From Pyrus communis (taxonomy: Eukaryota; Streptophyta; Magnoliopsida; Rosales; Rosaceae), in the NCBI RefSeq assembly GCF_963583255.1, contig NC_084804.1:23628061-23692060 (forward strand): a stretch of 64,000 nt of DNA, in the 5' to 3' direction. A model generated the notes under the pieces. That model had not been told where the DNA came from and ran no database searches. It saw only the letters and a list, made by a program, of their open reading frames with translations. Every line of letters starts with the position of its first letter. Positions within the stretch are counted from its first letter, which is position 1. Positions 45,600-58,700 of this stretch are shown here, in pieces. The position numbers and the translations under genes are program-made.

Positions 45600-46271
45600 T
45601 CACAGAGGATGTTTAATTGAAGCCCCGCTACGAGGCGTCGAAGCAGAAGGAATAGAAGCGGAAGGCATAGGAGCGGAAGGCGCAGAAGCGGGAGGCATCG
45701 GAGCGGAAGCCATCGGAGCTAGAGCATTCCAGGCCTCAATACTTGGCCAAGCGCTGGACGACCCAGGAAAAAGGTGCCTCTGGAGACAAGCCGCAAGCCT
45801 TTGACGGTCACTGTGAATTCGACCCTCAGATTCTTGCAGCTCATCAAGCTTTCTCTTCATGCCCGACGAATAGTTATTTGCAAGCACATGCAAACTTCTA
45901 TTCTCGTACTTAAGCTGCTGGATCTCTTGCTTAAGACTCTCCACCTCTGCCATCAATGATTCCACCTGACGGGAGCGGGCAAGCAGGCGTTGGCCCATGT
46001 TGGACACAGAACTCGCACACTGAACACTAAGTGCGAGGGACTCTTGAACGGCCAACTCATCGGACCGTCCTGACAGCAGCCTACTATCTTTTGGAGTGAG
46101 GAGGTTCCTAGCTACTATTGTAGCTGTTGTGGCGTCCTGCATCACGGAGTCTTCACCTGTAAGAAGACCGTTAGAAGATAAGAAAGAAGGGCGCCATACG
46201 TTACCTTGACGCGGCGCGCCCGTATCACTGCTAAGGCTCAATTCCAAGCTAAGGTTCGATGAGTTTGCCAT
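45600..46271 (-). CDS. Family A antisense ORF, copy A4 (223 codons)
   Basis: Intact from MANSSNLS to IKHPL. The middle and coiled-coil parts match the other copies. The segment after HSDRQR reads LAACL where A1 and A2 have FSSFL. The tail is rich in MPSAS/IPSAS repeats. It ends 71 bases beyond ORF1's stop, across a poly-A tract (about 45541-45570), so ORF1 and this gene converge tail to tail. Confidence 0.78.
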   Translation of the reverse strand: MANSSNLSLELSLSSDTGAPRQGNVWRPSFLSSNGLLTGEDSVMQDATTATIVARNLLTPKDSRLLSGRSDELAVQESLALSVQCASSVSNMGQRLLARSRQVESLMAEVESLKQEIQQLKYENRSLHVLANNYSSGMKRKLDELQESEGRIHSDRQRLAACLQRHLFPGSSSAWPSIEAWNALAPMASAPMPPASAPSAPMPSASIPSASTPRSGASIKHPL

Positions 46272-46830
46272 TTTTCAAAAGTGTTCAAAGAAAAGGGATG
46301 GAGTTAAATTTCAAAGGGCCGGAGTCGATCTTCAAGAATGGGAAATCTTCAGAGAGTGTTTGTTGTGGTGATCGATAGCTCAATAAAAAAGCCAAGGCGA
46401 CGCGTCCACCGATTCAAAAAGCCGGAATTTCCGGCGTAATTTTGGCGACGCTTTCTCGGCTTTTCAGAAGACGCGTTCAACTTTGTCAAAAGATTTCTTC
46501 TTTTCAGACAACACGTGGAGGCCATCACCGCAACTACATATCTTTAGCCGACAAGCGCAAAGTTCGGCGACGCTTTCTCTGCTTTTCAGAAGACGCGTGC
46601 AGCTTTGTCAAAAGGAGCCGCATCTGCACTACCACGTGTCGTTCAGAAAGCGAAGGGGCGTCGTTCAGAAATTGAAGGGGCGCCTGCTCAGAAATCGAAG
46701 AGGCGTATTCAGAGATCGAAGAGGCGCCACTATTTCAAAAAGCCGGAATTGCGGGATCAAAACGTTTGTCGACAAGGGTAAAAAGTACCACCACTTGATA
46801 TTATCTCTATATATGTCGACCTTCGTCTTT
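46272..46830 (-). promoter_or_regulatory. A4 antisense upstream region
   Basis: Clearest copy. Two 49-base direct repeats (46444-46492, 46566-46614) have a 122-base period. Four units of about 22 bases lie at 46639-46726. G-box cores are at 46512-46517 and 46633-46638, with a TATA-like minus-strand tttttattgag near 46380. A frame open on the plus strand (46483-46914) is an incidental reading of the same repeats. Confidence 0.55.
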
Positions 46831-48580
46831 TATGGCAGGGCAAACCTGAAGAAAATGCCCAACTCTCCCTCACCTCTGAGGGCGCACTCCCAGCAAAGCC
46901 TTTCGAAATACTAAATTTTTTCTTCTTCCCCAAAGATGATACCAGATGCCTGGAGTAAAGATGACTCAGGAGGAAATACATGTGCTGATTCATGCACCGC
47001 TTCTTCAAAAGCAAAGGTATCTCATATCATCAAGGTCAAAAGCAAAAGTATCTCATATCATGCTCTTTCCCTGTCTTTTTCTTTGTCCTTGTTCTTACTC
47101 GCATGGCAAAGTAAAAGAAGCAATCAGCCGGCACTTGGAGTCAATCTTCCGATCTGGAGCCAACTGCCTGGAACCTATTCCTGATTGCTTACCTAGCGTT
47201 GCTCTCGAGTAGTCATCTTCAATGGTTGATACACTTCCGGAGAAGGGACCACTTCTGCAAAGGGGAGCGAGTAAGGCAAGTGAAAATGATACATTGAAGC
47301 ATGTGGAGACAAACATAGGCTGAGTTATCCTCCAACCCTTTTCAATACGAATTGGAAAGATTGAACAAAGAAACAGATAAAAGGGATAAGCTCAGACCTT
47401 CGGGGGAGACCAAAATGAACCATCATGCTGCCCAGTTCAAGAAGTAGCACAAAGGAAAATCAACGATGGGCAGAAACCAGTTCAAGAGTAAGCCTGTGGA
47501 ATCACAAAGATCAAAAGCCTCAATGCAATTACCAAGGAGAAGATGGAATTTACACTCTATAACCAGATTTGCGTCTCTAAACTCTTCTCTTTGTTAATTA
47601 CATTCTGCCATGTTTAGTATGTTTAAGTGCTTTTTGTGTATTTACTTATGCTTTGTGTGAATCTATGCTTAAAACATTGAGGACAATGTTTGATTTAAGT
47701 GTGGGGGGGGGTAACTAAGTATGTTGATGCAAATTCGTTGAATTTTATCACCCATAACTTCAAGTGTTGTTCCTTGCTGTTTTAAATGTTTTTAAGGTGT
47801 TTTTAAACTGTTTTAGCGTGTTTTGTTTTATAACTCCGAAAATCACATAAAAATTTGAAAAACATTTTTTTGAAAAGCCTAAAAAGAGTGTTTTGAGTTG
47901 TTTTTGTGTCTTAGGGAACCTTCCAACGTTATGATGAGGATTTGGTTTGTAATTGCATGACTGTTAAAAAGAGTTATAAACATGGATGAAAGTTTGATTT
48001 ACTCTTGGTATATGTTTAGTTATGGTTATAATGTATGACTTCACATGCAATCATAAAAGAAAAATTCGTTTTTGTAACATGCTTGAAGGAAGGAACTCAT
48101 AATAACGCTACATCCCTGTGAGACTCGAGCCATTACCTTCTTTGGAGAGTTATATTCTGTGATTCTTTGTTTTCTAAAGTTGTTGCATGATCTCATTATT
48201 CCTTGCTTGGTTGCTACTTAGATGGCGTTTCATCATATAGTTCCAAATGCTAGAACTCATGCCCATTTCATTCAAAGCATGTTATTGATTTGCATAACAC
48301 ATATTCAAGAAGAAGTTGTGTAGTGACCACCACCATAGCCAAATAGCCTTACTTCCCATACTTCGTATATGTTGTAAGTTTTAACCCCGTTGAGCCTTGT
48401 TTAGCCTTTATTCTTTGTTTACCCACATTTTCCTCACCTAGCCTAGTTTAGGACAATCCCCACCCTTGTTCTTAAAAGATAGTGAGCATGACTTAATTGA
48501 ATTCCTTTTGAGTTACATTATGAAAGAAAATAAGTGTGGGGGAGAGAATGTTTAATTGTTGATGTTTTGAGATTCAAAAG

Positions 48581-48624
<44 letters not shown>

Positions 48625-49374
48625 GAAAAAAAAAATGAAAGAATAAGTGATTGAAGAAAGGTTCCAAAACACCAATTTTGGGTGTAAATTGTCTAAACTC
48701 TTCCTTTTTGTTCAAAAGTTGAGTTTTCATTCAAAAGTGAATTCTAAGTTGATTCAAATGCTTTGCTCACTATTTCTTTAAAAACCTTTGTTTTCCATAT
48801 CCCTTCTTTGTTATCCACATACCCCAAGCCCCGTTACAACCCTTGACTTCTATCTTGAGTGTTGTGTATTTCAATTTGTGGAGTTTGAACTTGGTATGGG
48901 CTTATGGTGTCACTGGTTCTCACGTCTAAGTAGTAGCATTCCATTCATGAGATCATATCTAAACATGCTTATTAACTCCAGAAAATGCTTTCCTTATTAT
49001 AACATATGTGAGTGTTCGTCTACATGTTTACATCAATCTTCTCACGTATACCTAGTGTAGGGTGTGTAGTCAGAAAATCTGTGTGAAAAACGAGAGTACA
49101 TCTAGTAAGAAATTGAGGGAATTCTCTAAGGCATGTTACTACATTCAAAACATGGTTTTAAATGCTTAATTGTGAACTAGTATGTGGTGACTATGAGTAA
49201 GAATGTACTTAAGTGTAAAGATGGCTCAAATATGTGAGAATAATGATTTTTAATTTGTCATGTGCATTGGAAGTCCCTGATACGATTGTTGGAAGGTGTA
49301 GGTTGTGTTTTGTTCTTTTTGTTTTGTTTTTCTGTTTTGCTCGAGGACTAGCAAAAGCTAAGTGTGGGGGTATT
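46831..49374 (+). other. A4 internal 3' untranslated region with polypurine tract
   Basis: Non-coding. Purine tracts lie at 47697, 48531 and 49359 (the last abuts the LTR). There is a long poly-A run (about 48581-48619). Confidence 0.78.
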
Positions 49375-51365
49375 TGATAGGAGCATATTTATGCGACTTA
49401 AATGGCTTGTTCTCGTACATTTACGTTATGTTTCTTTAGTTATTTTAGTTCTTTATGCTTCTTTTGTGTGTTTTCAGGTTCTAAAGGCAAAGTATGCAAA
49501 AGGATGCCTTTTGGAGCCTTTTGGAGCAAATTAGAGATTGGAATGGATATCATATGCTTGGAGCCAAAAGGATGGACGAAATTGAAGACTTGAAGTAGGA
49601 AAGTTAAATCCTAAAAAGACCTCATGTTTGAGCATCATTGAAAACTCCTACGCATTTTAGAACACAAAAACAACATTCCTAGCAACCTTAGGACATTGTC
49701 GTGTGTTTCCTTGTGTCTCTCTTCCTTGCCATGCAAGGAAGGGCTTTGTTCCCTATTTTAAATACTTAAACACTACCACTTATCATTCACAACATATCAT
49801 TCACCACTTATCATATCATACATTCATTTATCACTTATCATAATCATTCACTTATCACTTAACATATCATACACTTATCACTTATCACTCATAATCACCT
49901 ACAACATCCACCTACTTCACCTACTTCACCTACAACATCCACCTACTTCACCTACAACATCCACCTACTTCACCTACAAATGACATAGCCATATGTTCCC
50001 TCCACTACTCCTATAAATACCCTTGCATTCATTCACTCCCCATTCAATTCACATCTCTCCATTTCTCACACCACAACACAAACACACACCATCTTCACAT
50101 CCTAAAATTCATTTCCTTGCCGTGGGTTTCTTTCCATTTTCTATCTTTCCTCATCCATTTCCATAAGTCCCCAATCCATTCAACACACCAACAACATCCC
50201 TTAGACCTTGTGCCATAATAACGAAGAAGAGAAGAGTGCCTAAACGTTCATACAATTCAAGTTTGAGTTGTTGGAATGTTTAGGTGTTTCTTTGATTTCA
50301 ATGTTTAAATTCAATTTTCTTTGTTTTGTAATGGAAGAGAAGAGTGCCTAAACGTTCATACAATTCAAGTTTGAGTTGTTGGAATGTTTAGGTGTTTCTT
50401 TGATTTCAAAGTTATGAGGAACTAAACCCCCTTTAGCTAGGGGGTGATTCAAAATACATGTTTATGCTTGCATTATGAATTGATTAACTTTCGTTGGAAT
50501 TTCATAAGTTGTTGATTCAATTTGTTTAACCGTTTGATTGATAACTTATTTATGTATGTTTATTAAGAATGCGCGCTTAATTTTCATGCATGAATATGAC
50601 GCTAGAATATAAGTGAGTTTCACCTAATTGTTATGAACTTATATTCACAAGTAGTGGAGGTTGCTTATAAACAATCGCGTTAAATGAATTCTTGGCATAA
50701 GTTTCATGCGTATTCCATAGTAACGAATGCCTCGTCAACACTTATAGTTTTCGTAATGCTTAATGATCTTTGATTGTATCTTTATTGTGCTTTTCACGTA
50801 AAGGACTTTTGGAGAATGTGGTGAATTGCGTTGCGCTAACCCATCCAATTCATTAACTTAAGGAAAACTTGACGGTTAATTTAAGCGGACCTAATTAACC
50901 CGGAGTGTTGAGTTTCATAATTTATCGAAAGACCAACTGAGAATCAATCTTGTATGCAAGTGTAACATGTGTGGAGAAGAACCCCTTGGCTATTCCATCA
51001 TCCATATTTTATTCACATTCATATTTACATTCTGTTTTAATTGCAATTTGTTCATTTAGTTTAATTCTATCAAAACCTAAATCCCCCTTTACTTTAATGT
51101 CAAATTAGTTAGAAATCAATTTAGTTTGTGTTTTTAAGAGTTTTGAGTCTTTTGAACTTGTTAGAATCAGTTTAGTTTATGTTTTAAAGTATTTTTGAAT
51201 TCTTTGAGTCTAGTTTAGTGTTTTATATTGTTTTTACGTTTTTAAGTCAGTTTCCAAGAGATTAACAATCCCTCCTAATCCCCGGTCCAGAACGATCCCT
51301 ACTTACATACTTACTACAATTGATAAAAAGAGGGTTTAATTTGTGTGCGTATAAATAACGCATCA
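49375..51365 (+). repeat. A4 3' LTR (1991 bp)
   Basis: Matches 42067-44012 apart from 45 added bases, all within the short-repeat zones at 49790 and 49905-49980, and rare substitutions. Confidence 0.95.
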
Positions 51366-53683
51366 CAAAGTAAAAGAAGCAATCAGCCGGCACTTGGAGT
51401 CAATCTTCCGATCTCGAGCCAACTGCCTGGAATCTATTCCTGATTGCTTACCTAGCGTTGCTCTCGAGTAGTCATCTTCAACGGTTGATACACTTCCGGA
51501 GAAGGGACCACTTCTGCAAAGGGGAGCGAGTAAGGCAAGTGAAAATGATACATTGAAGCATGTGGAGACAAACATAGGCTGAGTTATCCTCCAACCCTTT
51601 TCAATACGAATTGGAAAGATTGAATAAAGAAACAGACCAAAAGGGTAAGCTCAGACCTTCGGGGGAGACCAAAAGAACCATCCTGCTGCCCAGTTCAAGA
51701 AGTAGCACAAAGGAAAATCAACGATGGGCAGAAACCAGTTCAAGAGTAAGCCTGTGGAATCACAAAGATCAAAAGCCTCAATGCAATTACCAAGGAGAAG
51801 ATGGAATTTACACTCTATAACCAGATTTGCGTCTCTAAACTCTTCTCTTTGTTAATTACATTCTGCCATGTTTAGTATGCTTAGTTGTTGTTTGTGTGTT
51901 TACTTATGTTTTGTGTGAATCTATGCTTAAAACATTGAGGACAATGTTTGATTTAAGTGTGGGGGGGTAACTAATGTTGTTAATGCAAATTCGTGGGATT
52001 TTATCACCCATAACTTCAAATGTTGTTCCTTGCTGTTTTAAGGTGTTTTTAAGTTGTTTTAGAGTGTTTTAGTATGTTTTGTTTTTATAACTCCGAAAAG
52101 CACATAAAATTTTGAAAAATTGTTTTGAAAAGCCTAAAAAGAGTGTTTTGAGTCGTTTTTGTGAGTTTGTGTCTTAGGGTACCTTCCAACACAATGATAA
52201 GGATTTGGTTTATAATTGCATGACGGTTAGAAAGAGTTATAAACATAGAGAAAAGTTTGATTTACTCTTGGTATATGCTTGGTTATGGTTATAATGTATG
52301 ACTTCACATGCAATCATAAAAGAAAAATTCATTTTTGTAACATGCTTGAAGGAAGAAACTCAAACAAACGCTACATCCCTGTGAGACTCGAGCCATTACT
52401 TTCTTTGGAGAGTTATTTTCTGTGATTCTTTATTTTCTAAAGTTGTTGCATGATCTCATTATTCCTTGCTTGGTTGCTACTTAGAATGCAATTGTATCAT
52501 GATAGAACTAAATGCTAGAACTCATGCCCATTTCATTCAAAGCATGTTATTGATTTGCATAACACATATTCAAGAAGAAGTTGTGTAGTGACCACCACCA
52601 TAGCCAAATAGCCTTACTTCCCATACTTCGTATATATTGTAAGTTTTAACCCCGTTGAGCCTTGTTTAGCCTTTATTCTTTGTTTACCCACATTTTCCTC
52701 ACCTAGCCTAGTTTAGGACAATCCCCACCCTTGTTCTTAAAAGATAGTGAGCATGACTTAATTGAATTCCTTTTGAGTTACATTATGAAAGAAAATAAGT
52801 GTGGGGGAGAGAATGTTTAAGTGTTTATGTTTTGAGATTCAAAAGAAAAGAAAAAGAAAAAAAAAAAAAAAAAAGAGAAAAGAAAGAAAGAAAGAAAAAA
52901 GAGCTTAAAAAAAAAAAAATGAAAATAAGTGAAAATGAACTCACGAGCGTTGATGGTTGAAGAAAGGGTCCAAAAAAGATGAATATGGCCCTAAGTTCTG
53001 TGTAATTCCCCCTTGGGTGATCAAAGTTGACTTCTGCATTCTAAAGGAAATTCTAAGTGCCTAATTCAATACTTTGCTCACTATTGCTTGAAGAACGTTT
53101 GTTATCCTTACCTTTCATTTTTAGCCAATTACCCCAAGCCCCATTACAACCCTTGACTTCTATATGGAGTGTTATGTATTTCAATTGTGGAGTTTGAACT
53201 TGGTATGAGCTTATGGTGTCACTGGTTCTCGCGTCTAAGTAGTAGCATTCCATTCATGAGATCATATCTAAACATGCTTATTAACTCCAGAAAATGCTTT
53301 CCTTATTATAACATATGTGAGTGTTCGTCTACATGTTTACATCAATCTTCTCACATATACCTAGTGTAGGGTGTGTAGTCAGAAAATCTGTGTGAAAAAC
53401 GAGAGTACATCTAGTAAGAAATTGAGGGAATTCTCTAAGGCATGTTACTACATTCAAAACATGGTTTTAAATGCTTAATTGTGAACTAGTATGTGGTGAC
53501 TATGATTAAGAATGTACTTAAGTGTAAAGATGGCTCAAATCTATGAGAATAATGATTTTTAAATTGTCATGTGCATTGGAAGTCCCTGATACGATTGTTG
53601 GAAGGTGTAGGTTGTGTTTTGTTCTTTTTGTTTTGTTTTTCTGTTTTGCTCGAGGACTAGCAAAAGCTAAGTGTGGGGGTATT
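51366..53683 (+). other. A3 internal 3' untranslated region, after A4
   Basis: Starts with the CAAAG duplication (51366-51370) and continues 42066. Purine tracts are at 51955, 52795 and 53668, and A-rich runs lie at 52840-52920. Homologous to A1 16310-18620 and A4 47107-49374. Confidence 0.8.
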
Positions 53684-55703
53684 TGATAGGAGCATATTTA
53701 TGCGACTTAAATGGCTTGTTCTCGTACATTTACGTTATGTTTCTTTAGTTATTTTAGTACTTTAAGCTATTTTCGTGTGTTTGTAGGTCCAAAGGGCTAA
53801 AGGAGCAAAAAGATGCATTTTGGAGACTTTTGGAGCACTTTTGGGCTAAGGACGGATAGCTTATGCTTGAAGCCAAAGTGTTGGACGAAATTGAAGACCT
53901 AATTGGAGCCAAAGTGTTGGAACCTTGTTCTCTTTAGTTTTAGGACATTTAAACCTTTCCTAATCCCAATCATGCCATGCATAACACACATCCATTCTAA
54001 CACATTGTCATTGCACATGCATTTCCTTCATTAGTTAACCCACATGCACTTATCACTTATCATCACCACATATCATATCACTTAATCACTTATCACTTAT
54101 CATCACCACTTAACCACTTATCATATCATAACCACATATCATATCACTTATCACTTATCACTTAACATATCATCCACCTACTTCACCTACAACATCCACC
54201 TACTTCACCTACAACATCCACCTACTTCACCTACAACATCCACCTACTTCACCTACAATATCCACTTCACCTACAACATCCACCTACTTCACCTACAACA
54301 TCCACCTACTTCACCTACAACCTCCACTTACTTCACCAACCTCACACACTTACTTCACCTACAAATGACATAGCCATATGTTCCCTCCACTACTCCTATA
54401 AATACCCTTGCATTCATTCATTCATGGACATCTCATTTTCATACACAACACACCACAAACACATCCCTTTCTCTCTTAGCCGTGAGCTTCCCATCTCTCC
54501 CCTTATAATCCAAAAACCATTTTTCCATTCCCTTTCCACTTCTCCACCACTCCTTTTCCATTCCACACTTCCATCCCCCAAACCAATTATCCCTAGACCT
54601 TATGCTACAATAAAGAGGAAGAGAAGAGGGCCTAAACGTTCATACAATTCAAGTTTGAGTTGTTGGAATGTTTAGGCGTTTCTTTGATTTCAATGTTTAA
54701 TTTCAATTCTCTTTGTTTTGTATGAGGAACTAAACCCCCCTTTAGCTAGGGGGGATTCGAAATATATGTTTATGCTTGCATTTTGATTTGATTACTTCTA
54801 ATTGCGTTTCATAAGTTGTGGATTCAATTTGTTTAACCGTTTGATTGATAACTTATTTATGTATGTTTATTAAGAATGCGCGCTTAATTTTCATGCATGA
54901 ATATGACGCTAGAATATAAGTGAGTTTCACCTAATCGTTATGAACTTATATTCACAAGTAGTGGAGGTTGCTTATAAACAATCGCGTTAAACGAATTCTT
55001 GGCATAAGTTTCATGCAATCATAGTAACGAATGCCTCGTCAACACTTATAGTTTTCATGATGCTTAATGATTCTTGCTTGTTTCTCTATTATGCAATTCA
55101 TGTAGGGAACTTGTGAGGAATGCTTTGGGTTGTCGTATGCAATCATCCAATTCATTAACTTAAGGAAAACTTGACGGTTAATTTAAGCGGACCTAATTAA
55201 CCCGGGGTGTTGAGAATTCATGGTTTATTGAAGTGCAATTGGAAATCATTTTATTATGCAAGTGTAACATGTATGGAGATGAACCCCTTAGCTAGCCATA
55301 CCATCCATTCATTTCCGTCAATTTCATATTTACAATTTGTTTTCTTTACAATCTATCCATTTTAGTTTAAATTCGTCCAAAATCAATCCCCCCATATTTC
55401 GTTTAAGTCTTAGTCTTAATCTTTCTTATTTTTAGTTTTGAATTCTTCGAGTTTAGTATAGCATTTTAGTTTGTGTTTTTAAAAGCATTTTGAGTCTTTT
55501 GATTTGTTTTAGTGTTTTAAAGTTTAGTTTTACATTCTTTGAGTCTAGTTTAGTGTTTTATATTATGTTTTTACGCTTTTAAGTCAAATCCAAGTGATTA
55601 ACAATCCCTCCTAATCCCCGGTCCAGAACGATCCCTCACTTATCCATTCTACTACAATTGTCAAACGAGGGTTTAATTTGAGTGTCAAGTAAATCTCGCA
55701 TCA
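53684..55703 (+). repeat. A3 3' LTR (2020 bp)
   Basis: As the 5' LTR, but with one more 22-base catccacctacttcacctac unit (54172-54320) and one G fewer after ttagcta, which accounts for the whole 21-base length difference. Confidence 0.95.
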
Positions 55704-58700
55704 CCTACTAATCAGGCTAATAACATACATCATATCTAGTCGTGTTGCAGTCAAGTATATAAGACTGCCCACGATTCATTTGTACAGAGTGTTATCCACT
55801 TCTACTCCTTCTTCATCCTTCATCAATTTGAAACCAGGAACAATAGGGTTATGAACTGCATTACATTGGTCCATATTAAACCTCTCCAACACTTCTTGAG
55901 CATATTTCCGTTGACTAACATAGATGCCTTCAGACCTTTGAATCACTTCTAAGCCAAGAAAGTAACTCATTCTTCCAAGGTCAGTCATATCAAATTCAGT
56001 CATCATTGAATGTTTGAAATCTTTGAACATTGACTCATCATTCCCAGTGAATATAAGATCATCAACATAAAGGCAGACAATTAACATTTTACCTCCTCTC
56101 TTGACAAACAAGGTATGTTCATGTGGGCACTTCTCGAAGCCTTCCTTCATGAAATAAGACTCAATGCGGCTATACCAGGCTTGAGGAGCCTGTTTAAGAC
56201 CGTATAGAGCCTTTTTAAACTTATAGACTTTATGCTCCTGCCCCTTTTGTTCATAACCTAGAGGCTATGCTATGAACACTTCTTCATTTATTTCTCCATG
56301 GAGGAAAGCTTTAACATCTAATTGGTATACAGTCCAATCATTCCTCGCTGCAAGTGATAGAATGACACGGACTATATCCAATTGTGCCACAGGTGCAAAT
56401 ACTTCTGCATAATCTACTCCATATTGCTGGCTATACCCTTTTGTAACCAGGTGAGCCTTGTACTTGTCCACTTCACCTTTCTCGTTGAACTTAGTTTGGT
56501 AAATCCATTTTACCCAAACTATTTTCCCTTCTGGTGGCATCTCTATCAGCTCCCATGTATTGTTTCTTCCATTTGTCACTTTTCATAGCCTCTTCATAGG
56601 TAATGAGATCAGATTCAGCGAATAGAACTAAGTGACTCACATCTTCTTCCTCGGAGAGACCTTCTCCACTTACATAGTCTCTCATCCACACTGGTTGTCG
56701 TCTAACTCGTCCTTCGATGGCAGTCATCTCAGTCTGGTCATTATGATCTGATTCCTTGCTTTCCAGTGTTGGTTCATCGGCCTCATCATTCCTCGGATCT
56801 CCTTCTTCATTCATGTCCCACTCGAGATCAGCCATGATTGTTTCTTGGTGATGGTCACTCCAGTCCCAAGCTTTGTTTTCTTCAAAAACAACATCCCGAC
56901 TTATCACTATCTTCCTAGAACCTGGATTGTACAGATGATATGCCTTGGATTCCTCACTGACTCTGAGTAGAATACACTTCATACTCTTGTCATCGAGCTT
57001 GATTCTCTTGCTAACAAGAACATGCACGTGTGCTAAGCAACCAAAAACCCTGAAGTGCTCCACTGATGGTTTAGAGCCATTCTAGGCTTCTTCTGGCGTC
57101 ATACTCCTCACTGCTAGGGTTGGACTTCTGTTGAGCACATGAATGGCCCAATTACCTGTTTCTGGCCAGAAGGTTCTTGGAATTTTCTTCTCTGTAAGCA
57201 TGCTTCGAACCATGTTCATGATGGTTCGATTCTTCCTCTCCACGACGCCATTTTGTTGGGGAGTGTAAGCAGCTGTCAACTGCTTTTGAATTCCATGCAT
57301 GTTGCAAAAATCTGTGAACTCGTGTGAAGTGAATTCACCCCCACGATCTGTACGTAGAGTCCTATGCTTGGGCTAGTTTCCTTTTCAACCCTAGTCTTGA
57401 AACTTTTGAAAATACTAAGAGCTTCTGACTTCTCAACCAAATAGTACACTCATGTTTTCCTACTATAATCATCAATGAAACTAATTAGATACCTCTTTTT
57501 TCTGTTGGAGATTGGATTGATAGGCCCACATATGTCTGCATGCACGAGTTGAAGAATCTGAGATGCTCTCCACGTACTCTTCTTTGGAAATGGATCTCGT
57601 TGTTGTTTTCCCACCAGACATTCTTCACAAACTTGCATGTATGTTTGGAATTTTGGTAAGCCCTTCACCATACTCTTTTGTTGAAGGACTTGTAGACCAC
57701 TCCAACCCAAGTGTCCATATCTGTGATGCCATAATTGATGTTGATCGTCTGTAATCATGTTGAAACATTTATGCCCTTGTAATTGTGTGCGTACCTGCAA
57801 GATAAACATGTGATTTTCTGCCATTGTGGTCTCCCAAATCTGTCCTCTTTCTGGATGATAAATCCTGCACTTGCCACTTTTGATAAAAATGGCAAGACCC
57901 TTCTCTTGCAACTGACCAATGCTCAGTAAATTGTTTTTTAAATCCGGTACATAGAACACTCCAGTGATGACTTGCATGATTCCATTGACCTCCATTCGAA
58001 TATTTCGCATTCCTATCACGTCCAAGCTTGAGTTGTTCCCCAACTTCACAGACTTCCTGAAAGTGTCGTCCAAATCTATAAACAGCTCCTTCTTACCACA
58101 CATATGATTGATGCATCCCGAGTCCAGGAACCATAATTCTTCCTTGTTATCTTCCTTGATATCCATGTAGGCTATCAATAACATTTCATCATTAGTTTCT
58201 GCATAAAAGCCTTTTGAATCCTTCCCCTTCTTAGGACATTACCACTGAAAATGTCCAAGTTCATAACAGTGGTAACATTTGAGGGTAGTCTTGTCAGGGC
58301 CATTTCTACCCCTTCCTCGTCCTCTTCCTCGGAAACTACTGCGTCCCCCTCGCCCACCTTGGTGAATATCATAAGTAACCTTTACAGCTTGCTCATCCGA
58401 TGTATGTCTCCCCATCCTTTGTTCGTGTACAAGCACGTTGCTTTGCAGTTCATCAATGGACAGGATGTCGAGATCATTTGATTCTTCGATGGAACATACC
58501 ACATAGTCATATTTAGTAGTCATTGATCGCAGAATCTTTTCGATGACCACCACATCTTCCATCTTTTCCCCATGAATCCTCATCTTGTTGGCTATGGTGA
58601 GAGTACGTGCAAAGTACTCATTCATTGATTCCCCTTCCTTCATATGCAGAATCTTAAACTCTTTTCGAAGAGCTTGTAACTGTGCACGCTTGACTCTTGC

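Larger units (their letters stand above)
42067..51365 (+). mobile_element. Family A copy A4, full-length (9299 bp), innermost insertion
   Basis: Complete: 5' LTR, primer site, ORF1, antisense ORF, upstream region, 3' region, polypurine tract, 3' LTR. CAAAG duplications are at 42062-42066 and 51366-51370. The LTRs differ by 14- and 31-base repeat insertions and at least one substitution (A/T near 43098). As it lies inside A3, it is the later of the two. Confidence 0.96.
37188..55703 (+). mobile_element. Family A copy A3, full-length, interrupted by A4
   Basis: 5' LTR, primer site, sense ORF1, antisense ORF and upstream region, [A4 insertion 42067-51370], 3' region, polypurine tract, 3' LTR. 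CCTAC duplications flank it. Its own length is about 9.2 kb. The LTRs differ mainly by one 22-base repeat unit and one G in a run, plus at least one substitution (37992), so the insertion is recent. Confidence 0.95.

Noticed and set aside
46483..46914. 143-codon plus-strand frame with relatives in A1, A2 and A3
   Set aside because: It overlaps the repeat-rich antisense upstream region. Frames and lengths change between copies, so it reads as a shadow of conserved DNA.
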